DNA of 64,000 bases from Allobosea sp. Leaf344 (GTDB taxonomy: Bacteria; Pseudomonadota; Alphaproteobacteria; Rhizobiales; Beijerinckiaceae): contig NZ_LMRT01000014.1 in NCBI RefSeq assembly GCF_001426225.1, positions 730,318 to 794,317 of the forward strand. Direction: 5' to 3'. The notes below the pieces were generated by a model. The model saw nothing but the letters and a program-made list of their open reading frames with translations, ran no database searches and was not told where the DNA came from. Shown in pieces: positions 36,121-45,422 of this stretch. Made by a program: the position numbers and the translations under genes. The stretch's first letter is position 1. The number at the start of each line of letters is the position of its first letter.

Positions 36121-36507
36121 ATGATCCCAGCGCTGTCGCTTCTCCTGGGCTGCCAGCTCGCCGGCGAGATCCTGGCGCGGCTGCTCGCTCTGCCGGTGCC
36201 GGGGCCGGTGCTGGGCCTGGCTTTGCTGTTTCTGGCGCTGCAGCTCCGCACCCGGCTGCGTCCTGACGCGGCCGCCATCGAGACCCTGCCGCTCGGCGCC
36301 GTCTCCGGCGTGCTGCTGGCGCATCTCTCGCTGCTCTTCGTGCCGGCCGGCGCCGGCATCGTCCGCCATGCCGGCACGGTGCTGGCGCATGGGCCGAGCC
36401 TGCTGGCGGCGCTGCTGCTGTCGACGGCGCTGACCCTGATCGTCACCGCCTTCGTCTTCGTGAAGGTCGCCGCCCTCGTCGGCAGCCCGGCGGAGCCCGA
36501 CAGGTGA
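36121..36507 (+). CDS. CidA/LrgA family membrane protein
   Basis: 128 aa, four hydrophobic helices. LLGCQLAGEILARLLALPVP, PGPVLGLALLFLAL, LLFVPAGAGIVRHA and a final helix (ALLLSTALTLIVTAFVF) are typical of the holin-like CidA/LrgA family. The ATG at 36121 is preferred over the upstream GTG at 36061, which would start inside the terminator's flank. It overlaps the LrgB gene by 4 bp. Suggested roles are control of autolysis or export of small carboxylates. Confidence 0.9.
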   Translation: MIPALSLLLGCQLAGEILARLLALPVPGPVLGLALLFLALQLRTRLRPDAAAIETLPLGAVSGVLLAHLSLLFVPAGAGIVRHAGTVLAHGPSLLAALLLSTALTLIVTAFVFVKVAALVGSPAEPDR

Positions 36508-37232
36508 CCCCGCTCGATCTCGCCCGCATCGAGACGCTTTGGGTCTACCTCGCCGCCGACCCGCTGCTCTGGCTGACCGTGACGCTGCTGGCCTACGGGC
36601 TGGCGGACAGGTTCTCGGCCGCCTGCGGCCGCCATCCCCTCGCCAATCCGGTGCTGATCGCCGTCGCGCTGATCGCTGCTCTGCTCACCGCCACCGGCAC
36701 CGGCTTCGACGCCTATTTCCAGGGCGCGCAATTCGTGCATTTCCTGCTCGGGCCGGCGACCGTCGCCCTGGCGGTGCCGCTGCACAGGCATTGGCCGCTG
36801 GTCCGCAAGGCGGCGCTGCCGATCCTGGCGGCGCTGCTGGCCGGCGCCGTGACGGCGGTGGTCAGCGCCGTCGCCATCGCGGCCCTGCTCGGCGCGCCCT
36901 ACCCCGTCCTGGCCGCGCTGGCGCCGAAATCCGTCACCGCCGCCATCGCCATGGGCGTGGCGCGCGAGATCGGCGGCGAACCCTCGCTGACCGCGACTCT
37001 GGTCATCGCCACCGGCATCCTCGGCGCCGTGATGGTCACCCCGCTGATGCGGCTCTGCCGCATCAGCGACTGGCGCGCCCGCGGCTTCGCGGCCGGGCTC
37101 GCCTCGCATGGCATCGGCACCGCCCGCGCCTTCCAGGTCAACCCCGTCGCCGGCGCCTTCGCCGGCATCGCCATGGGCCTGAACGGACTTGTCACGGCCG
37201 CGCTGGTGCCGCTTATCCTCGCCCTCTTCTGA
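36504..37232 (+). CDS. LrgB/CidB family membrane protein
   Basis: 242 aa. LLGPATVALAVPLHRHWPLV, then PKSVTAAIAMGVAREIGGEP and ARGFAAGLASHGIGTARAFQ are diagnostic LrgB motifs, set among six to seven helices. It begins with GTG inside the end of the CidA/LrgA gene and forms a two-component membrane system with it. The exonuclease III gene starts 14 bp downstream. Confidence 0.94.
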   Translation: MTPLDLARIETLWVYLAADPLLWLTVTLLAYGLADRFSAACGRHPLANPVLIAVALIAALLTATGTGFDAYFQGAQFVHFLLGPATVALAVPLHRHWPLVRKAALPILAALLAGAVTAVVSAVAIAALLGAPYPVLAALAPKSVTAAIAMGVAREIGGEPSLTATLVIATGILGAVMVTPLMRLCRISDWRARGFAAGLASHGIGTARAFQVNPVAGAFAGIAMGLNGLVTAALVPLILALF

Positions 37233-37246
37233 TCCGGAGCCGTCCC

Positions 37247-38029
37247 TTGCGTATCGCCACCTGGAACGTCAATTCCGTCCGCCAGCGGCTCGGCCATCTC
37301 CTCGACTTCCTGCGCGAGGCCGAGCCCGACGCGCTCTGCCTGCAGGAGCTGAAATGCACCGATGCGGATTTTCCGCGGGCCGAGCTCGAGGCCGCCGGCT
37401 GGCAGGTGGCGACCCATGGCCAGAAGACCTTCAACGGCGTCGCGATCATCAGCCGGAGCCCGCTGGAGGATGTCCGCCGCGGCCTGCCGGGCGATGATGG
37501 CGACGAGCAGGCGCGCTATATCGAGGGCGTCCTGCCGTTCGGCACCCGGGTGCTGCGCGTCGCCTCGATCTATCTGCCCAACGGCAACCCGGTGAACACC
37601 GAGAAATACCCGTATAAGCTCGGCTTCATGCGCCGGCTCAAGAACCACGCGCAGGAGCTGCTGCAGCATGAGGAAGCGCTGGTGCTGGCGGGGGATTACA
37701 ACGTCATCCCCGACAGCCGCGACGCGCGCGATCCCGCGGCCTGGGTGCATGACGCGCTGTTCCTGCCGCAGACCCGCAGCGCCTTCCAGGAACTGCTGAA
37801 CATCGGGCTCACGGAGGCGCTGCGCGCCACCACCGACGCGGCCGGGCTCTACACCTTCTGGGATTATCAGGCCGGCGCCTGGCAGCGGAACAACGGCATC
37901 CGCATCGACCATCTGCTGCTCTCGCCCCAGGCGGCGGATCGTCTGGAGGGGGTGACGATCGCCAAACATGTGCGCGGCTGGGACAAGCCCTCCGACCATG
38001 TCCCGGTGATGCTGGCGCTGAAGGCCTGA
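37247..38029 (+). CDS. xth: Exodeoxyribonuclease III / AP endonuclease
   Basis: 260 aa; Mg-dependent 3'-5' exonuclease and apurinic-site endonuclease of base-excision repair. Key residues are visible: RIATWNVNSVRQRL with the metal-site Asn, the catalytic Glu34 in LCLQELK, AGDYNVIP (Asp/Asn pair), RIDHLLLSP and the DKPSDHVPV terminus with its Asp-His. No ATG fits the conserved N-terminus; a TTG at 37247 placed directly before RIATWNV is the most likely start. Confidence 0.94.
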   Translation: MRIATWNVNSVRQRLGHLLDFLREAEPDALCLQELKCTDADFPRAELEAAGWQVATHGQKTFNGVAIISRSPLEDVRRGLPGDDGDEQARYIEGVLPFGTRVLRVASIYLPNGNPVNTEKYPYKLGFMRRLKNHAQELLQHEEALVLAGDYNVIPDSRDARDPAAWVHDALFLPQTRSAFQELLNIGLTEALRATTDAAGLYTFWDYQAGAWQRNNGIRIDHLLLSPQAADRLEGVTIAKHVRGWDKPSDHVPVMLALKA

Positions 38030-38198
38030 GCCGGCTCCGGCCCGCCCGGCCCGCGGCGGCCAGAACTGAAGTCTCGCCGTCAGGCTTCTTTGCCTCTTTC
38101 CCCGGATGGTAAGATTCTGTTAAGGGATTCCGGCTTCCTTTCCGGCCATCGGTTTCGTCCGCCGTGACGACCCGGTCCCGCCAAACGGAGATTGCTGC

Positions 38199-39092
38199 AT
38201 GAAGCGGATCCAAGCCGTCGCAAAGTCCCGCAGCATGGGCGGCAGGAGCCGCAAGGCCGTCCCCCTCCTGATCGGGCTCTGCGCCCCGGCCTTGGCCGCC
38301 TGCAGCTCGGCCTCGGTCGAGACCGCATCGACGGCGGCCTGGTCGGCGAAGACGCCGCATGAGGCCGGCAAGCGCGCCATCGCTCTGGCGAAATCCGATC
38401 CGCGCGAGCGCGACTGCCTGGTGCGCGCGATGTATTTCGAATCGAACCGTTCCAGCACCTCCGGCCTGCTCGGCGTCGGCACCGTGGTGATGAACCGGGT
38501 CGAATCCGGCCGCTATCCCCAGACCATCTGCGGTGTCGTCGGCGCGCCGCGCCAATTCGCCGCCGGCGTGCTGAGCCGTCCGATGTCGCCGCGCGACCTG
38601 CCGAAGGTCGAGGCCGTGGCGGAGGATATTTTGAACGGCCGCCGCAGCGAGGCCGTCGGCAACGCCAAGCATTTCCATATGGCGGGCCTGCGCTTCTCCT
38701 ATCCGAACATGCATTATGTGACGGTCGCGGGCGGCAACGCCTTCTACGTCAAGGGCGAGCGTCCGGAGCGCCGCCCGGCGGAGCCGAGCTACCAGCTCGC
38801 CGCGGTCTCCACCCCGGCGCCGGCCGAGACGCCCGCGCCGAGCCCGGCCGCGAGCTTCGCTTCCGTGCTGGCCTTCGCGACGCAGTCGCAGCCGGCCGAG
38901 CCGCAAGCCACCCCCGCGACGGCCGAGGCGCCGCAGCGCCTGGCTCTGGCGATGCTGCCGCCGAGCCGTCCGATCGACCTCGGTCTCGGCCTGCCGCGCA
39001 AGTCGATCCGGGCCTTCGTGCCGCCGCCGAAGACCGGCACGCGCCTCGCCGCGCTTTCGCCCGGCCTGCGCGGCCCGGTCGCGCAGGACTGA
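38199..39092 (+). CDS. SleB-type cell wall hydrolase, lipoprotein
   Basis: 297 aa. The N-terminus has a hydrophobic stretch ending in LAAC (lipobox, Cys at about residue 35). The hydrolase domain follows at about 65-190: RDCLVRAMYFESNRSSTSG, LLGVGTVVMNRVESGRYP, RQFAAGVLSRPM and AKHFHMAGLRFSYPN. The catalytic-type glutamate sits in YFESN. The C-terminal third is Ala/Pro-rich and probably unstructured. It cleaves peptidoglycan cross-links or glycan strands and is presumably exposed in the periplasm. Confidence 0.88.
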   Translation: MKRIQAVAKSRSMGGRSRKAVPLLIGLCAPALAACSSASVETASTAAWSAKTPHEAGKRAIALAKSDPRERDCLVRAMYFESNRSSTSGLLGVGTVVMNRVESGRYPQTICGVVGAPRQFAAGVLSRPMSPRDLPKVEAVAEDILNGRRSEAVGNAKHFHMAGLRFSYPNMHYVTVAGGNAFYVKGERPERRPAEPSYQLAAVSTPAPAETPAPSPAASFASVLAFATQSQPAEPQATPATAEAPQRLALAMLPPSRPIDLGLGLPRKSIRAFVPPPKTGTRLAALSPGLRGPVAQD

Positions 39093-39133
39093 GCGCGCGG
39101 GCCGCACGTCGCGGCCCTCTGTCCCGACTGCGA

Positions 39134-39151
39134 GCGCGGCCCCGGCCGCGC
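39134..39151. terminator. GC-rich hairpin between convergent genes
   Basis: Perfect arms gcgcggcc / ggccgcgc with a 2-nt centre lie between the ends of the cell wall hydrolase gene and the leftward small gene. No T tract is present; a terminator role is inferred from position only. Confidence 0.3.
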
Positions 39152-39177
39152 CGGGGCGGACCCCTCTCCCGCCCCGC

Positions 39178-39570
39178 TCACGACCCGTCTCCGCCCACGC
39201 GGCGGCGCGCCGGCTTCGCCCTGCGCTCGGCCGGCAGCAGCTCGGCCTTGCCGCCATCGATCAGCGTGAGCCCGCCCATCGCCGGCGGCAGGTCGGGCGG
39301 CCCGCTGCGCCCGATATCCGGGCAATAGGCCCCGCATTTCATCCCGTATTTCTGCGGCTTGCGCAGCGGGCTGTGCGGGTTCCAGGGGCAGCGGCCGACG
39401 AAGATATCCAGCAGCTCGCCGAGCGTGGTGTTCATGCCGTAGCGCGCCGCCAGCGCCGCGAGCCGGCTATCCCCGGCCCGCTCGCAATAATGACAGCGAA
39501 ACCGCACCACGATCCACGGGTAATGCAGGAGCGTGGTCTCGGTCGAGGGCGTGGTCGGGGGCGGAATCAT
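39178..39570 (-). CDS. Conserved hypothetical protein with a putative zinc-binding cysteine set
   Basis: 130 aa from MIPPPTTPSTETTLLHYPW. A CxxC pair in VRFRCHYCERAGDSRLAAL is followed by an isolated cysteine in FVGRCPWNPHSP and by CGAYC in KYGMKCGAYCPDIG, which together could form one or two zinc sites. The start was chosen because the upstream extension is Arg/Pro-rich and unlike protein. The middle RLAALAARYGMNTTLGELLD resembles a helix-turn-helix-like helix pair, but I do not recognise a named family. Confidence 0.6.
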   Translation of the reverse strand: MIPPPTTPSTETTLLHYPWIVVRFRCHYCERAGDSRLAALAARYGMNTTLGELLDIFVGRCPWNPHSPLRKPQKYGMKCGAYCPDIGRSGPPDLPPAMGGLTLIDGGKAELLPAERRAKPARRRVGGDGS

Positions 39571-39823
39571 GCCCCAGCCAAGCGCGAGACGCGCCGGCAG
39601 AGCAAGTGGTTTGTTCTGGTTATGTTCTGTTTTGCGGGTGCGGCGGCATGGGGCCGGAGAGCGCTGAAATAGCGGCATCCGTCGGCGAGGCGCGCGCTCT
39701 GGGCCGGGCCCAGCGCAACGGCGATCGAGGCTGGACATCACGCGTGGTCGGAGAGCGGCCATGCGACGGTGACGGCAGCATCATCGGGTGTATGCTTCGC
39801 TGAAGCGGTGCATGACACGCGTT

Positions 39824-39913
39824 TGGCGGAAGGGGTGGGATTCGAACCCACGGTGGGCTTGCACCCACGGCGGTTTTCAAGACCGCTGCCTTAAACCACT
39901 CGGCCACCCTTCC
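39824..39913 (-). tRNA. tRNA-Ser (anticodon TGA)
   Basis: Read leftward from 39913: acceptor GGAAGGG, D arm with the serine-type GGCCGAGTGG, anticodon stem gcggt/accgc with loop CTTGAAA (anticodon TGA), a long variable arm (class II), T-loop GGTTCGAATCC, 3' acceptor CCCTTCC, discriminator G and an encoded CCA at 39824-39826. All stems pair. It decodes UCA and related serine codons. Confidence 0.96.
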
Positions 39914-40260
39914 AGCACCGACCGCTGCCGATCTTCCTCGCCGCCACAAAGGGCTCGCGTCCATTCGGCGCCGGGCCGGTCGATCCCGGCCCTGCTGGTG
40001 CCGCCAGTCATTGCCGGTCTCGCGCCGCTTTGGCAAGCCTGCACGCCATGCCGGCGGCGGATGGCCCGGGCCGGCAGGCTGCTCAGCCGGCGCCGGAGCG
40101 GCGCGCGGACTCCCCCGCGACAGGCCATTCGGCCTAGTCCGTTCGGCAGGTCTAACACCTTGTTTTACAGTGAGAATAACCTGTGCCGCATTTCCCGCGG
40201 CCGGTCCTTGGTCTAGATGTCGGCGAAGCGGGCGATTCAGCGTCCGACCGGGACCTGGAT
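39914..40260. other. 347-bp gene-free region between tRNA-Ser and pepT
   Basis: This region contains the divergent promoters of the tRNA and peptidase T, but none is clear by eye. The segment around 40155-40185 is notably AT-richer (ttgttttacag then gagaataac) and is the best place for the pepT promoter. No gene is seen. Confidence 0.5.
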
Positions 40261-41508
40261 ATGAGCCTCCGCGAGCAGTTGATCGAGCGCTTCTTCCGCT
40301 ACCTCGCGGTGGAGAGCCAGAGCGACGGCAAGGCCGTGCGCCTGCCGAGCACGCAGGGGCAGCAGCGCCTGGCCGCCCTGCTGGCGCAGGAGCTGCGCGC
40401 GCTCGGCCTCTCCGACGTCGTCGTCGATCAGCAGGCGACCGTGACGGCGGTCAAGCGCGGCACCTGCCGGAAGGCTCCGAAGATCGGCTTCATCGCCCAT
40501 CTCGACACCGTCGATACCGGACTTTCGCCGGCGATCAGGCCGCAGATCTTGCGTTTCGACGGCCGCGATCTCTGCCTGAACCGCGAGGCGGGCATCTGGC
40601 TGCGCGTCGCCGAGCATCCGGAGATCGCGCCCTGGTCCGGTCAGGACATCATCTTCAGCGACGGCACCAGCGTGCTCGGCGCCGACAACAAGGCGGCGAT
40701 CGCGGTGATCATGACGCTGCTCGCGGAGCTCGGTCCGGACGAGGCGCATGGCGACATCCACATCGCCTTCGTGCCGGATGAGGAGATCGGGCTGCGCGGC
40801 GCCAAGGCGCTGGACCTCACCCGATTCGCCTGCGACTTCGCCTATACGATCGATTGCTGCGAGATCGGCGAGGTGGTCATCGAGAATTTCAATGCAGCCT
40901 CGGCCGAGCTGGTCTTCACCGGGGTCAGCGCCCATCCGATGTCGGCGAAGGGGGTGATGGTCAATCCGCTGCTGATGGCCTGCGACTACATCGCGCAATT
41001 CGACCGGGCCCAGACCCCGGAGCGCACCGAGGGGCGCGAGGGATATTTCTGGTTCAGCGAGATCGCCGCCGGGCCGAGCGAGGCGCGGCTGCGCGTGCTG
41101 ATCCGCGATTTCGACCGGAGCAGTTTCGCGGCGCGCAAGCAGCGCCTGCAGCAGGCCGCCGAGACCATCGCCGCGCGCTATCCGACCGGCCGGGTCAGCT
41201 GCTCGTTGTCGGATACCTATGGCAACATCGCCGACAGCCTGGGCGGCGAGCATCGGGCGGTCGACCTCCTGTTCGGGGCCATGGCCGCCCTGCAGATCCA
41301 GCCGCGGCAGATCCCGATGCGCGGCGGGACGGATGGCGCCGCCCTGTCGGCGCGCGGCCTGCCGACGCCGAACTTCTTCACCGGCGCCTACAACTTCCAT
41401 TCCCGCTTCGAATTCCTGCCGGTGGCGGCGTTCGAGAAATCCTACGAGACGGCGCGGATGATCTGCCTGATGGCCGCCGAGGCCGAGCCCGCGGTGGCGG
41501 CTCAATAG
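40261..41508 (+). CDS. pepT: Peptidase T (tripeptidase)
   Basis: 415 aa, M20B metallopeptidase that removes N-terminal residues from tripeptides in the cytoplasm. Dinuclear zinc ligands are visible: His80 and Asp82 in FIAHLDTVDT, Asp in LGADNKAAIA, the catalytic and ligand Glu pair in PDEEIGLRGAK, Asp in YTIDCCEIGE, and a late His in NFHSRFEFLP. The dimerisation domain lies in the middle (GVSAHPMSAKGVMVNPLLMA). ATG 40261 is preferred to an upstream start. Its 3' end overlaps the convergent oxidase gene by 7 bp. Confidence 0.94.
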   Translation: MSLREQLIERFFRYLAVESQSDGKAVRLPSTQGQQRLAALLAQELRALGLSDVVVDQQATVTAVKRGTCRKAPKIGFIAHLDTVDTGLSPAIRPQILRFDGRDLCLNREAGIWLRVAEHPEIAPWSGQDIIFSDGTSVLGADNKAAIAVIMTLLAELGPDEAHGDIHIAFVPDEEIGLRGAKALDLTRFACDFAYTIDCCEIGEVVIENFNAASAELVFTGVSAHPMSAKGVMVNPLLMACDYIAQFDRAQTPERTEGREGYFWFSEIAAGPSEARLRVLIRDFDRSSFAARKQRLQQAAETIAARYPTGRVSCSLSDTYGNIADSLGGEHRAVDLLFGAMAALQIQPRQIPMRGGTDGAALSARGLPTPNFFTGAYNFHSRFEFLPVAAFEKSYETARMICLMAAEAEPAVAAQ

Positions 41509-42593
41509 ACCAGATCGCGCGGGATCTCGCGCAGGTCCCGGATGCCGGTCAGCGCCATGGCGACGCAAAGCTCCTCCACCAGGAGTTTCAGGCCATGGGC
41601 GACGCCGAGCGGGCCGGCCGCCGCCAGCGCCTGGGCGATCGGGCGCCCGACCAGCACCGCGCGGGCCCCCAGCGCCAGCGCCTTCAGCACATCCGTGCCG
41701 CGCCGGACGCCGCCATCGAGCAAAAGCGGGATCTCGCCGGCCACGGCCTCGGCGCAGCGCGGCAGAGCGGCGATGCTCGGCGGCAGCGTATCCAGCGTCC
41801 TGCCGCCATGGTTGGAGACGATGATCGCCTTCGCCCCCTGCGCGACCGCCTCGCGCGCATCTTCGGGGTGAAGGATGCCTTTCAGAATGAGCGGCAGGCT
41901 CGTCTGCCCCAGAAGCCAGGCGACGTCGCTCCAGAGCGGCGCATGCGCCATCGCGACGTCGAAGACCGGATGGCCCTCCCCGCGCGGCGGCGGCGCCCGC
42001 CCGGCGAGATTGGCGGCGACGACGCCCGGCGGCAGGGCGAAGCCGGCCCGCTGCTCGTGATTGCGAAGCCCGTTGATCGGCGCGTCGACGGTGAGGACCA
42101 GCCCGGCAAAGCCGGCCGCCTCGGCGCGCCGCACCAGATCGAGGGTCAGCCCGCGATCGGGCTGGAGATAGAGCTGGAACCATTGCGGCACGCCCTCGGC
42201 CTGCGCCGCGATCGCTTCCAGCGGCACGCTCGACAGGGTGGAAGCGACCATCAGCGCCTCGACCGCCGAAGCCGCCATGGCGATGGCCGCCTCGCCCTCG
42301 GGGTGGAACAGCCGCTGATAGGCGAGCGGCGCCACGATCACCGGATGAGCGAGATCGAGCCCGAGCAGCGAAATCCGCGTCGTCGCACCGGCGGAGCCGC
42401 GCAGCAGGCGCGGCCACAGCCGCAGCGCATCGAAGGCGGAACGGTTCGCGGCCTGCGTCAGCCCGTCCCCCGCCCCGCCCGCGAGATAGGACCAGGCCTG
42501 GTCTCCGAGCCTGGCGCGCGCTTGCGGCTCGTAATCGGCGAGGCAGGCGATCTCGCGCGGAATCCGCTCGAGCGGCGGCAGGAGCCCGGTCAT
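41502..42593 (-). CDS. FMN-dependent alpha-hydroxy-acid oxidizing protein
   Basis: 363 aa; LldD/glycolate-oxidase-like TIM barrel. Seen are WSYLAGGAGDGLTQAANRSA, an N-terminal FMN-contact region PVIVAPLAYQRLFHPEGE, QWFQLYLQPDRG, and the active-site segment IIVSNHGGRTLDTLPP with its catalytic His, followed by LLDGGVRRGTDVLKALALGA and VLVGRPI for phosphate binding. It oxidises an L-2-hydroxy acid; which one is unknown. Its ATG overlaps the tonB stop by 4 bp, making it the last gene of the iron-uptake operon, an unusual position for this family. Confidence 0.92.
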   Translation of the reverse strand: MTGLLPPLERIPREIACLADYEPQARARLGDQAWSYLAGGAGDGLTQAANRSAFDALRLWPRLLRGSAGATTRISLLGLDLAHPVIVAPLAYQRLFHPEGEAAIAMAASAVEALMVASTLSSVPLEAIAAQAEGVPQWFQLYLQPDRGLTLDLVRRAEAAGFAGLVLTVDAPINGLRNHEQRAGFALPPGVVAANLAGRAPPPRGEGHPVFDVAMAHAPLWSDVAWLLGQTSLPLILKGILHPEDAREAVAQGAKAIIVSNHGGRTLDTLPPSIAALPRCAEAVAGEIPLLLDGGVRRGTDVLKALALGARAVLVGRPIAQALAAAGPLGVAHGLKLLVEELCVAMALTGIRDLREIPRDLVY

Positions 42594-43414
42594 TTCAGAC
42601 GGTAATTGATCGGCACGACCAGCTCGACCTGCTCGCCCTTGACCTGCGTCGGCAGGGACGGCAGCGGCTGGGCGCGCACCAGCATGGCCAGCGCCTCGGC
42701 GTCCAGGATAGGGGTGCCGGAGGGTTTGGTGAGGCTGGCGCTGCGGATCTTGCCGGTCCGGTCCATGACGAAGCGCAGCAGCACCTCCCCTTCCAGCCGC
42801 TTCTGCCGCGCCTCGACGGGATAGCGCTTGTGCCGGCCGAGATGGGCCATCACCGCCTTCTGCCAGCCCGGCGGCAGGGTCTGCGCCTCGCTGACGCTGC
42901 CCTCGGCCGGTGCTGCGGCCCGCTCGTCGGTCGCCAGCGCCATCGGCGCTGCGGCGGCGGCGGCCGCGGCCGCGGCCGCCTGGCTCGGCGCGGCCTCCTG
43001 GGGACGCGCATCCATCGCCTCGGTCGGCTGCCCGTCCTCGGCCTCTTCCTGGCGCTTCTGCGTCTGCTGCTGCGAGAGCTGCAGATCCGGCGGCGCTTCC
43101 ACGGGCGCGGCCTCGGCGCTGGGCAGGTCGGTCTCCTTGGGGGCCGACAGCTTCTCAGTCACCTCCTGGGCCGCGGCGGCCGCCTCCATCTCCTCGGCCG
43201 GCGTCGCATCCGCCTGTTCCGCCTCGGGCGCCACGGGCAGCGCGTCGAACTCGACGACCATCGGCGCGCCGACATCCTCCATCGACTGCTCCGGCGGCGT
43301 CGCGGTCACCAGCGCCAGCGCCACGCCGCCGCCATGCATGGCGACGACGACGAGCGCCGCCGCCGCCAGCCGCAGCCCGCGCAGCCGGCCGCTCTCATGG
43401 ACGACGCCGCTCAT
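42590..43414 (-). CDS. tonB: TonB family energy-transducing protein
   Basis: 274 aa. One N-terminal helix (LRLAAAALVVVAMHGGGVALA) anchors it. A long Pro/Glu/Ala-rich periplasmic span of about 150 residues includes an alanine run of more than ten residues, and the C-terminal TonB domain shows WQKAVMAHLGRHKRYPVEARQ (split here as WQKAVMAHLGRHKRYP) and GEVLLRFVMDRTGKI with SGTPILDAEALAMLVRAQPL. It couples ExbBD proton flow to the outer-membrane receptor. It overlaps exbD by 4 bp. Confidence 0.9.
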   Translation of the reverse strand: MSGVVHESGRLRGLRLAAAALVVVAMHGGGVALALVTATPPEQSMEDVGAPMVVEFDALPVAPEAEQADATPAEEMEAAAAAQEVTEKLSAPKETDLPSAEAAPVEAPPDLQLSQQQTQKRQEEAEDGQPTEAMDARPQEAAPSQAAAAAAAAAAAPMALATDERAAAPAEGSVSEAQTLPPGWQKAVMAHLGRHKRYPVEARQKRLEGEVLLRFVMDRTGKIRSASLTKPSGTPILDAEALAMLVRAQPLPSLPTQVKGEQVELVVPINYRLK

Positions 43415-43884
43415 GGCTGCGCGGCCGGCGGATCGGAGGCCGGAGGCCGGCCATCGCCGCCGCCTTCCAGCCCGACTAGCGCGATCTTGAGATAGCCCGC
43501 GGCACGCAGAGCGTTCATCAGCCGCACCACCGCGCCATAGGAGACCGATTGATCGGCACGGACATAGATGCGCTGCTCGCGATCGAGCCGCGTCTGCATG
43601 TCGATGGCCGAGGCCAGCCCTTCCGGCGTCACCGGCTGCTCGCCGATCAGGAGCGACAGATCGGCCTTCAGCGTCAGGAAAACCGGCTTGTCCGGGCGCG
43701 GCTGCGGCTTCGCCGTCGAGACCGGGAGCTCCACCGGCGCGTCGACCGTCGAGAGCGGCGCCGCCACCATGAAGATGATCAGCAGCACCAGGATCACGTC
43801 GATGAAGGGCGTGACGTTGATCTCGCTGTTCTCGGCCAGATCATCGCCGCCGATGCCGCTGGATTGGTTGATGCCGCCGGCCAT
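43411..43884 (-). CDS. exbD: Biopolymer transport protein ExbD
   Basis: 157 aa. A single helix with the proton-relay aspartate at residue 29 in the motif NVTPFIDVILVLLIIFMV is diagnostic. The periplasmic domain (DAPVELPVSTAKPQ, RIYVRADQSVSYGAVVRLMN) follows the family pattern. It forms the proton-driven motor with ExbB. Four bases separate it from exbB and it overlaps tonB by 4 bp, so all three are translated in a chain. Confidence 0.95.
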   Translation of the reverse strand: MAGGINQSSGIGGDDLAENSEINVTPFIDVILVLLIIFMVAAPLSTVDAPVELPVSTAKPQPRPDKPVFLTLKADLSLLIGEQPVTPEGLASAIDMQTRLDREQRIYVRADQSVSYGAVVRLMNALRAAGYLKIALVGLEGGGDGRPPASDPPAAQP

Positions 43885-43888
43885 GCGC

Positions 43889-44677
43889 CTACTCCGCCGC
43901 CGACCGCAGGGGCGGGCCGCCCCGGTCGAGATCGCGCGAGACGAGCTGCGCCACCGAGGCGGCCGCGTCGCCGACCTCGCCGCGATAGGCGGCGATGCCG
44001 CGGCTGAAGATGTTGTAGATGATCACCGCCGGGATCGCCGCGACGAGACCGATGGCGGTGGCGAGCAGCGCTTCCGCGATGCCGGGCGCGACCACGGCGA
44101 GATTGGTGGTCTGCGCCTTCGATATGCCGATGAAGCTGTTCATGATGCCCCAAACCGTGCCGAACAGCCCGACGAAGGGCGCCGTCGAGCCGATGGTGGC
44201 GAGCCAGCCCGTGCCGCGGGCGATATCCCGGCTGGCGGCGAGCTCGATCCGGTTCAGCCGCGAGACCACCCGCTCCTTGATGCCGTCCTTGTCGCTCAGC
44301 TGGTCGGAGAGCCGCATCTCGGCCAGCGCCGCCTCGACCAGTTGCCGCCCGAGCCGATGCGTCTTGCCGAGCGCCACCGAGGCTTCCGCCAGGGTGCCGC
44401 GGGCGGTGAGGATCGTCGTCGCCTGGCGCAGGCGGCGCTTGGCGGCGCGCAGCTCGAGCGCCTTGGCCAGCCAGATCGTCCAGGTGACGACGGAGGCGAA
44501 GGCCAGCCCGATCATCACCGCCTTCACGACGATGTCGGCCGCCATGAACATGCCCCAGGGCGACAGCTCGTGCGGGATGGTGGGCGCTTGCTGTGCGAAG
44601 GCCGCGCCCGGCGAGAGAACCAGCGCGGCAAGGCAGCCGGCCAGGGCGCGGCTGCGGATCGGTCGTGTCGGAGTCAT
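43889..44677 (-). CDS. exbB: TonB-system energizer ExbB
   Basis: 262 aa with an N-terminal signal-like extension ([18 protein letters not shown]) as seen in rhizobial ExbB. Three transmembrane helices: [20 protein letters not shown], the [20 protein letters not shown] block followed by GIMNSFIGI, and [20 protein letters not shown]. These two last blocks are the ExbB/TolQ signature. It forms the proton channel pentamer around ExbD. Three bases separate it from the PKHD gene upstream. Confidence 0.95.
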   Translation of the reverse strand: MTPTRPIRSRALAGCLAALVLSPGAAFAQQAPTIPHELSPWGMFMAADIVVKAVMIGLAFASVVTWTIWLAKALELRAAKRRLRQATTILTARGTLAEASVALGKTHRLGRQLVEAALAEMRLSDQLSDKDGIKERVVSRLNRIELAASRDIARGTGWLATIGSTAPFVGLFGTVWGIMNSFIGISKAQTTNLAVVAPGIAEALLATAIGLVAAIPAVIIYNIFSRGIAAYRGEVGDAAASVAQLVSRDLDRGGPPLRSAAE

Positions 44678-44680
44678 CGT

Positions 44681-45364
44681 CTACGTCTCGGCCCAGTGGC
44701 GGATGAGGTTGTGGTAGATGCCGGTGAGGCGCACGCTCTGCGGATCGTCCAGCCCGCGCTCGGCCTGGAGTTCCTGGATGGTGCGGTCGAGGTCGAACAG
44801 CATGGTGCGGGCGCCCTCCTCCCGGATCATGCTCTGGATCCAGAAGAACGAGGCGCGCCGCAGCCCCGCCGTCACGGGCGTGACGCAATGCAGGCTGGTG
44901 GCGGGATAGAGCACGAGATGGCCGGCCGGCAGCTTGACCGCGTTCGAGCCGTAGAGCGTCTCGATCATCAGCTCGCCGCCCTCATATTCCTCGGGATCGG
45001 CGAGGAAGAGCGTGGCCGAGAGATCCGTCCGGATCCGGACGGGCGAGCCGGGCACGTTGCGGATCGCGTTGTCGACATGGACGCCGAAGGTCTGGCCGCC
45101 GGAATAGCTGTTGAACATCGGCGGGAGGATACGCAGCGGCAGCGCCGCCGACAGGAACAGCGGGCTGCGCGAGAGCGCGTCGAGCACGATGTCGCCCAGC
45201 TCATGCGCGGCCGCCGAGCCGACCGGCAGCTGGCTGTTGAGCTTCACCTGCGCCGATTGCGCGCCGGCCGTCTCGCGCCCGTCCTGCCAGGCGGCAGCGT
45301 CCATCACCGCGCGGCAATGGGCCACCTGATCGGGGGTCAGAACATCGGGAACGCAAAGCAACAT
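44681..45364 (-). CDS. Fe(II)/2-oxoglutarate PKHD-type hydroxylase (PiuC/YbiX family)
   Basis: 227 aa. The double-stranded beta-helix iron site is His96 and Asp98 in [10 protein letters not shown] with distal His159 in [10 protein letters not shown], and Arg169 (GLRRASFFW) for 2-oxoglutarate. [18 protein letters not shown] and [19 protein letters not shown] are typical of the PiuC/YbiX proteins that accompany catecholate-type TonB receptors. Its physiological substrate is unknown; a role in modifying or releasing siderophore iron is suspected. It lies 58 bp after the receptor gene. Confidence 0.92.
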   Translation of the reverse strand: MLLCVPDVLTPDQVAHCRAVMDAAAWQDGRETAGAQSAQVKLNSQLPVGSAAAHELGDIVLDALSRSPLFLSAALPLRILPPMFNSYSGGQTFGVHVDNAIRNVPGSPVRIRTDLSATLFLADPEEYEGGELMIETLYGSNAVKLPAGHLVLYPATSLHCVTPVTAGLRRASFFWIQSMIREEGARTMLFDLDRTIQELQAERGLDDPQSVRLTGIYHNLIRHWAET

Positions 45365-45422
45365 GCGGTCGGCTCTTTCGGTGTGGCCGGGGCACGAGCA
45401 AACGCGCCCCGGCTCTGGCGGA

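Noticed and set aside
40237-42417. 726-codon minus frame over pepT and the hydroxy-acid oxidase gene
   Set aside because: Antisense and out-of-frame shadow of two well-supported genes.
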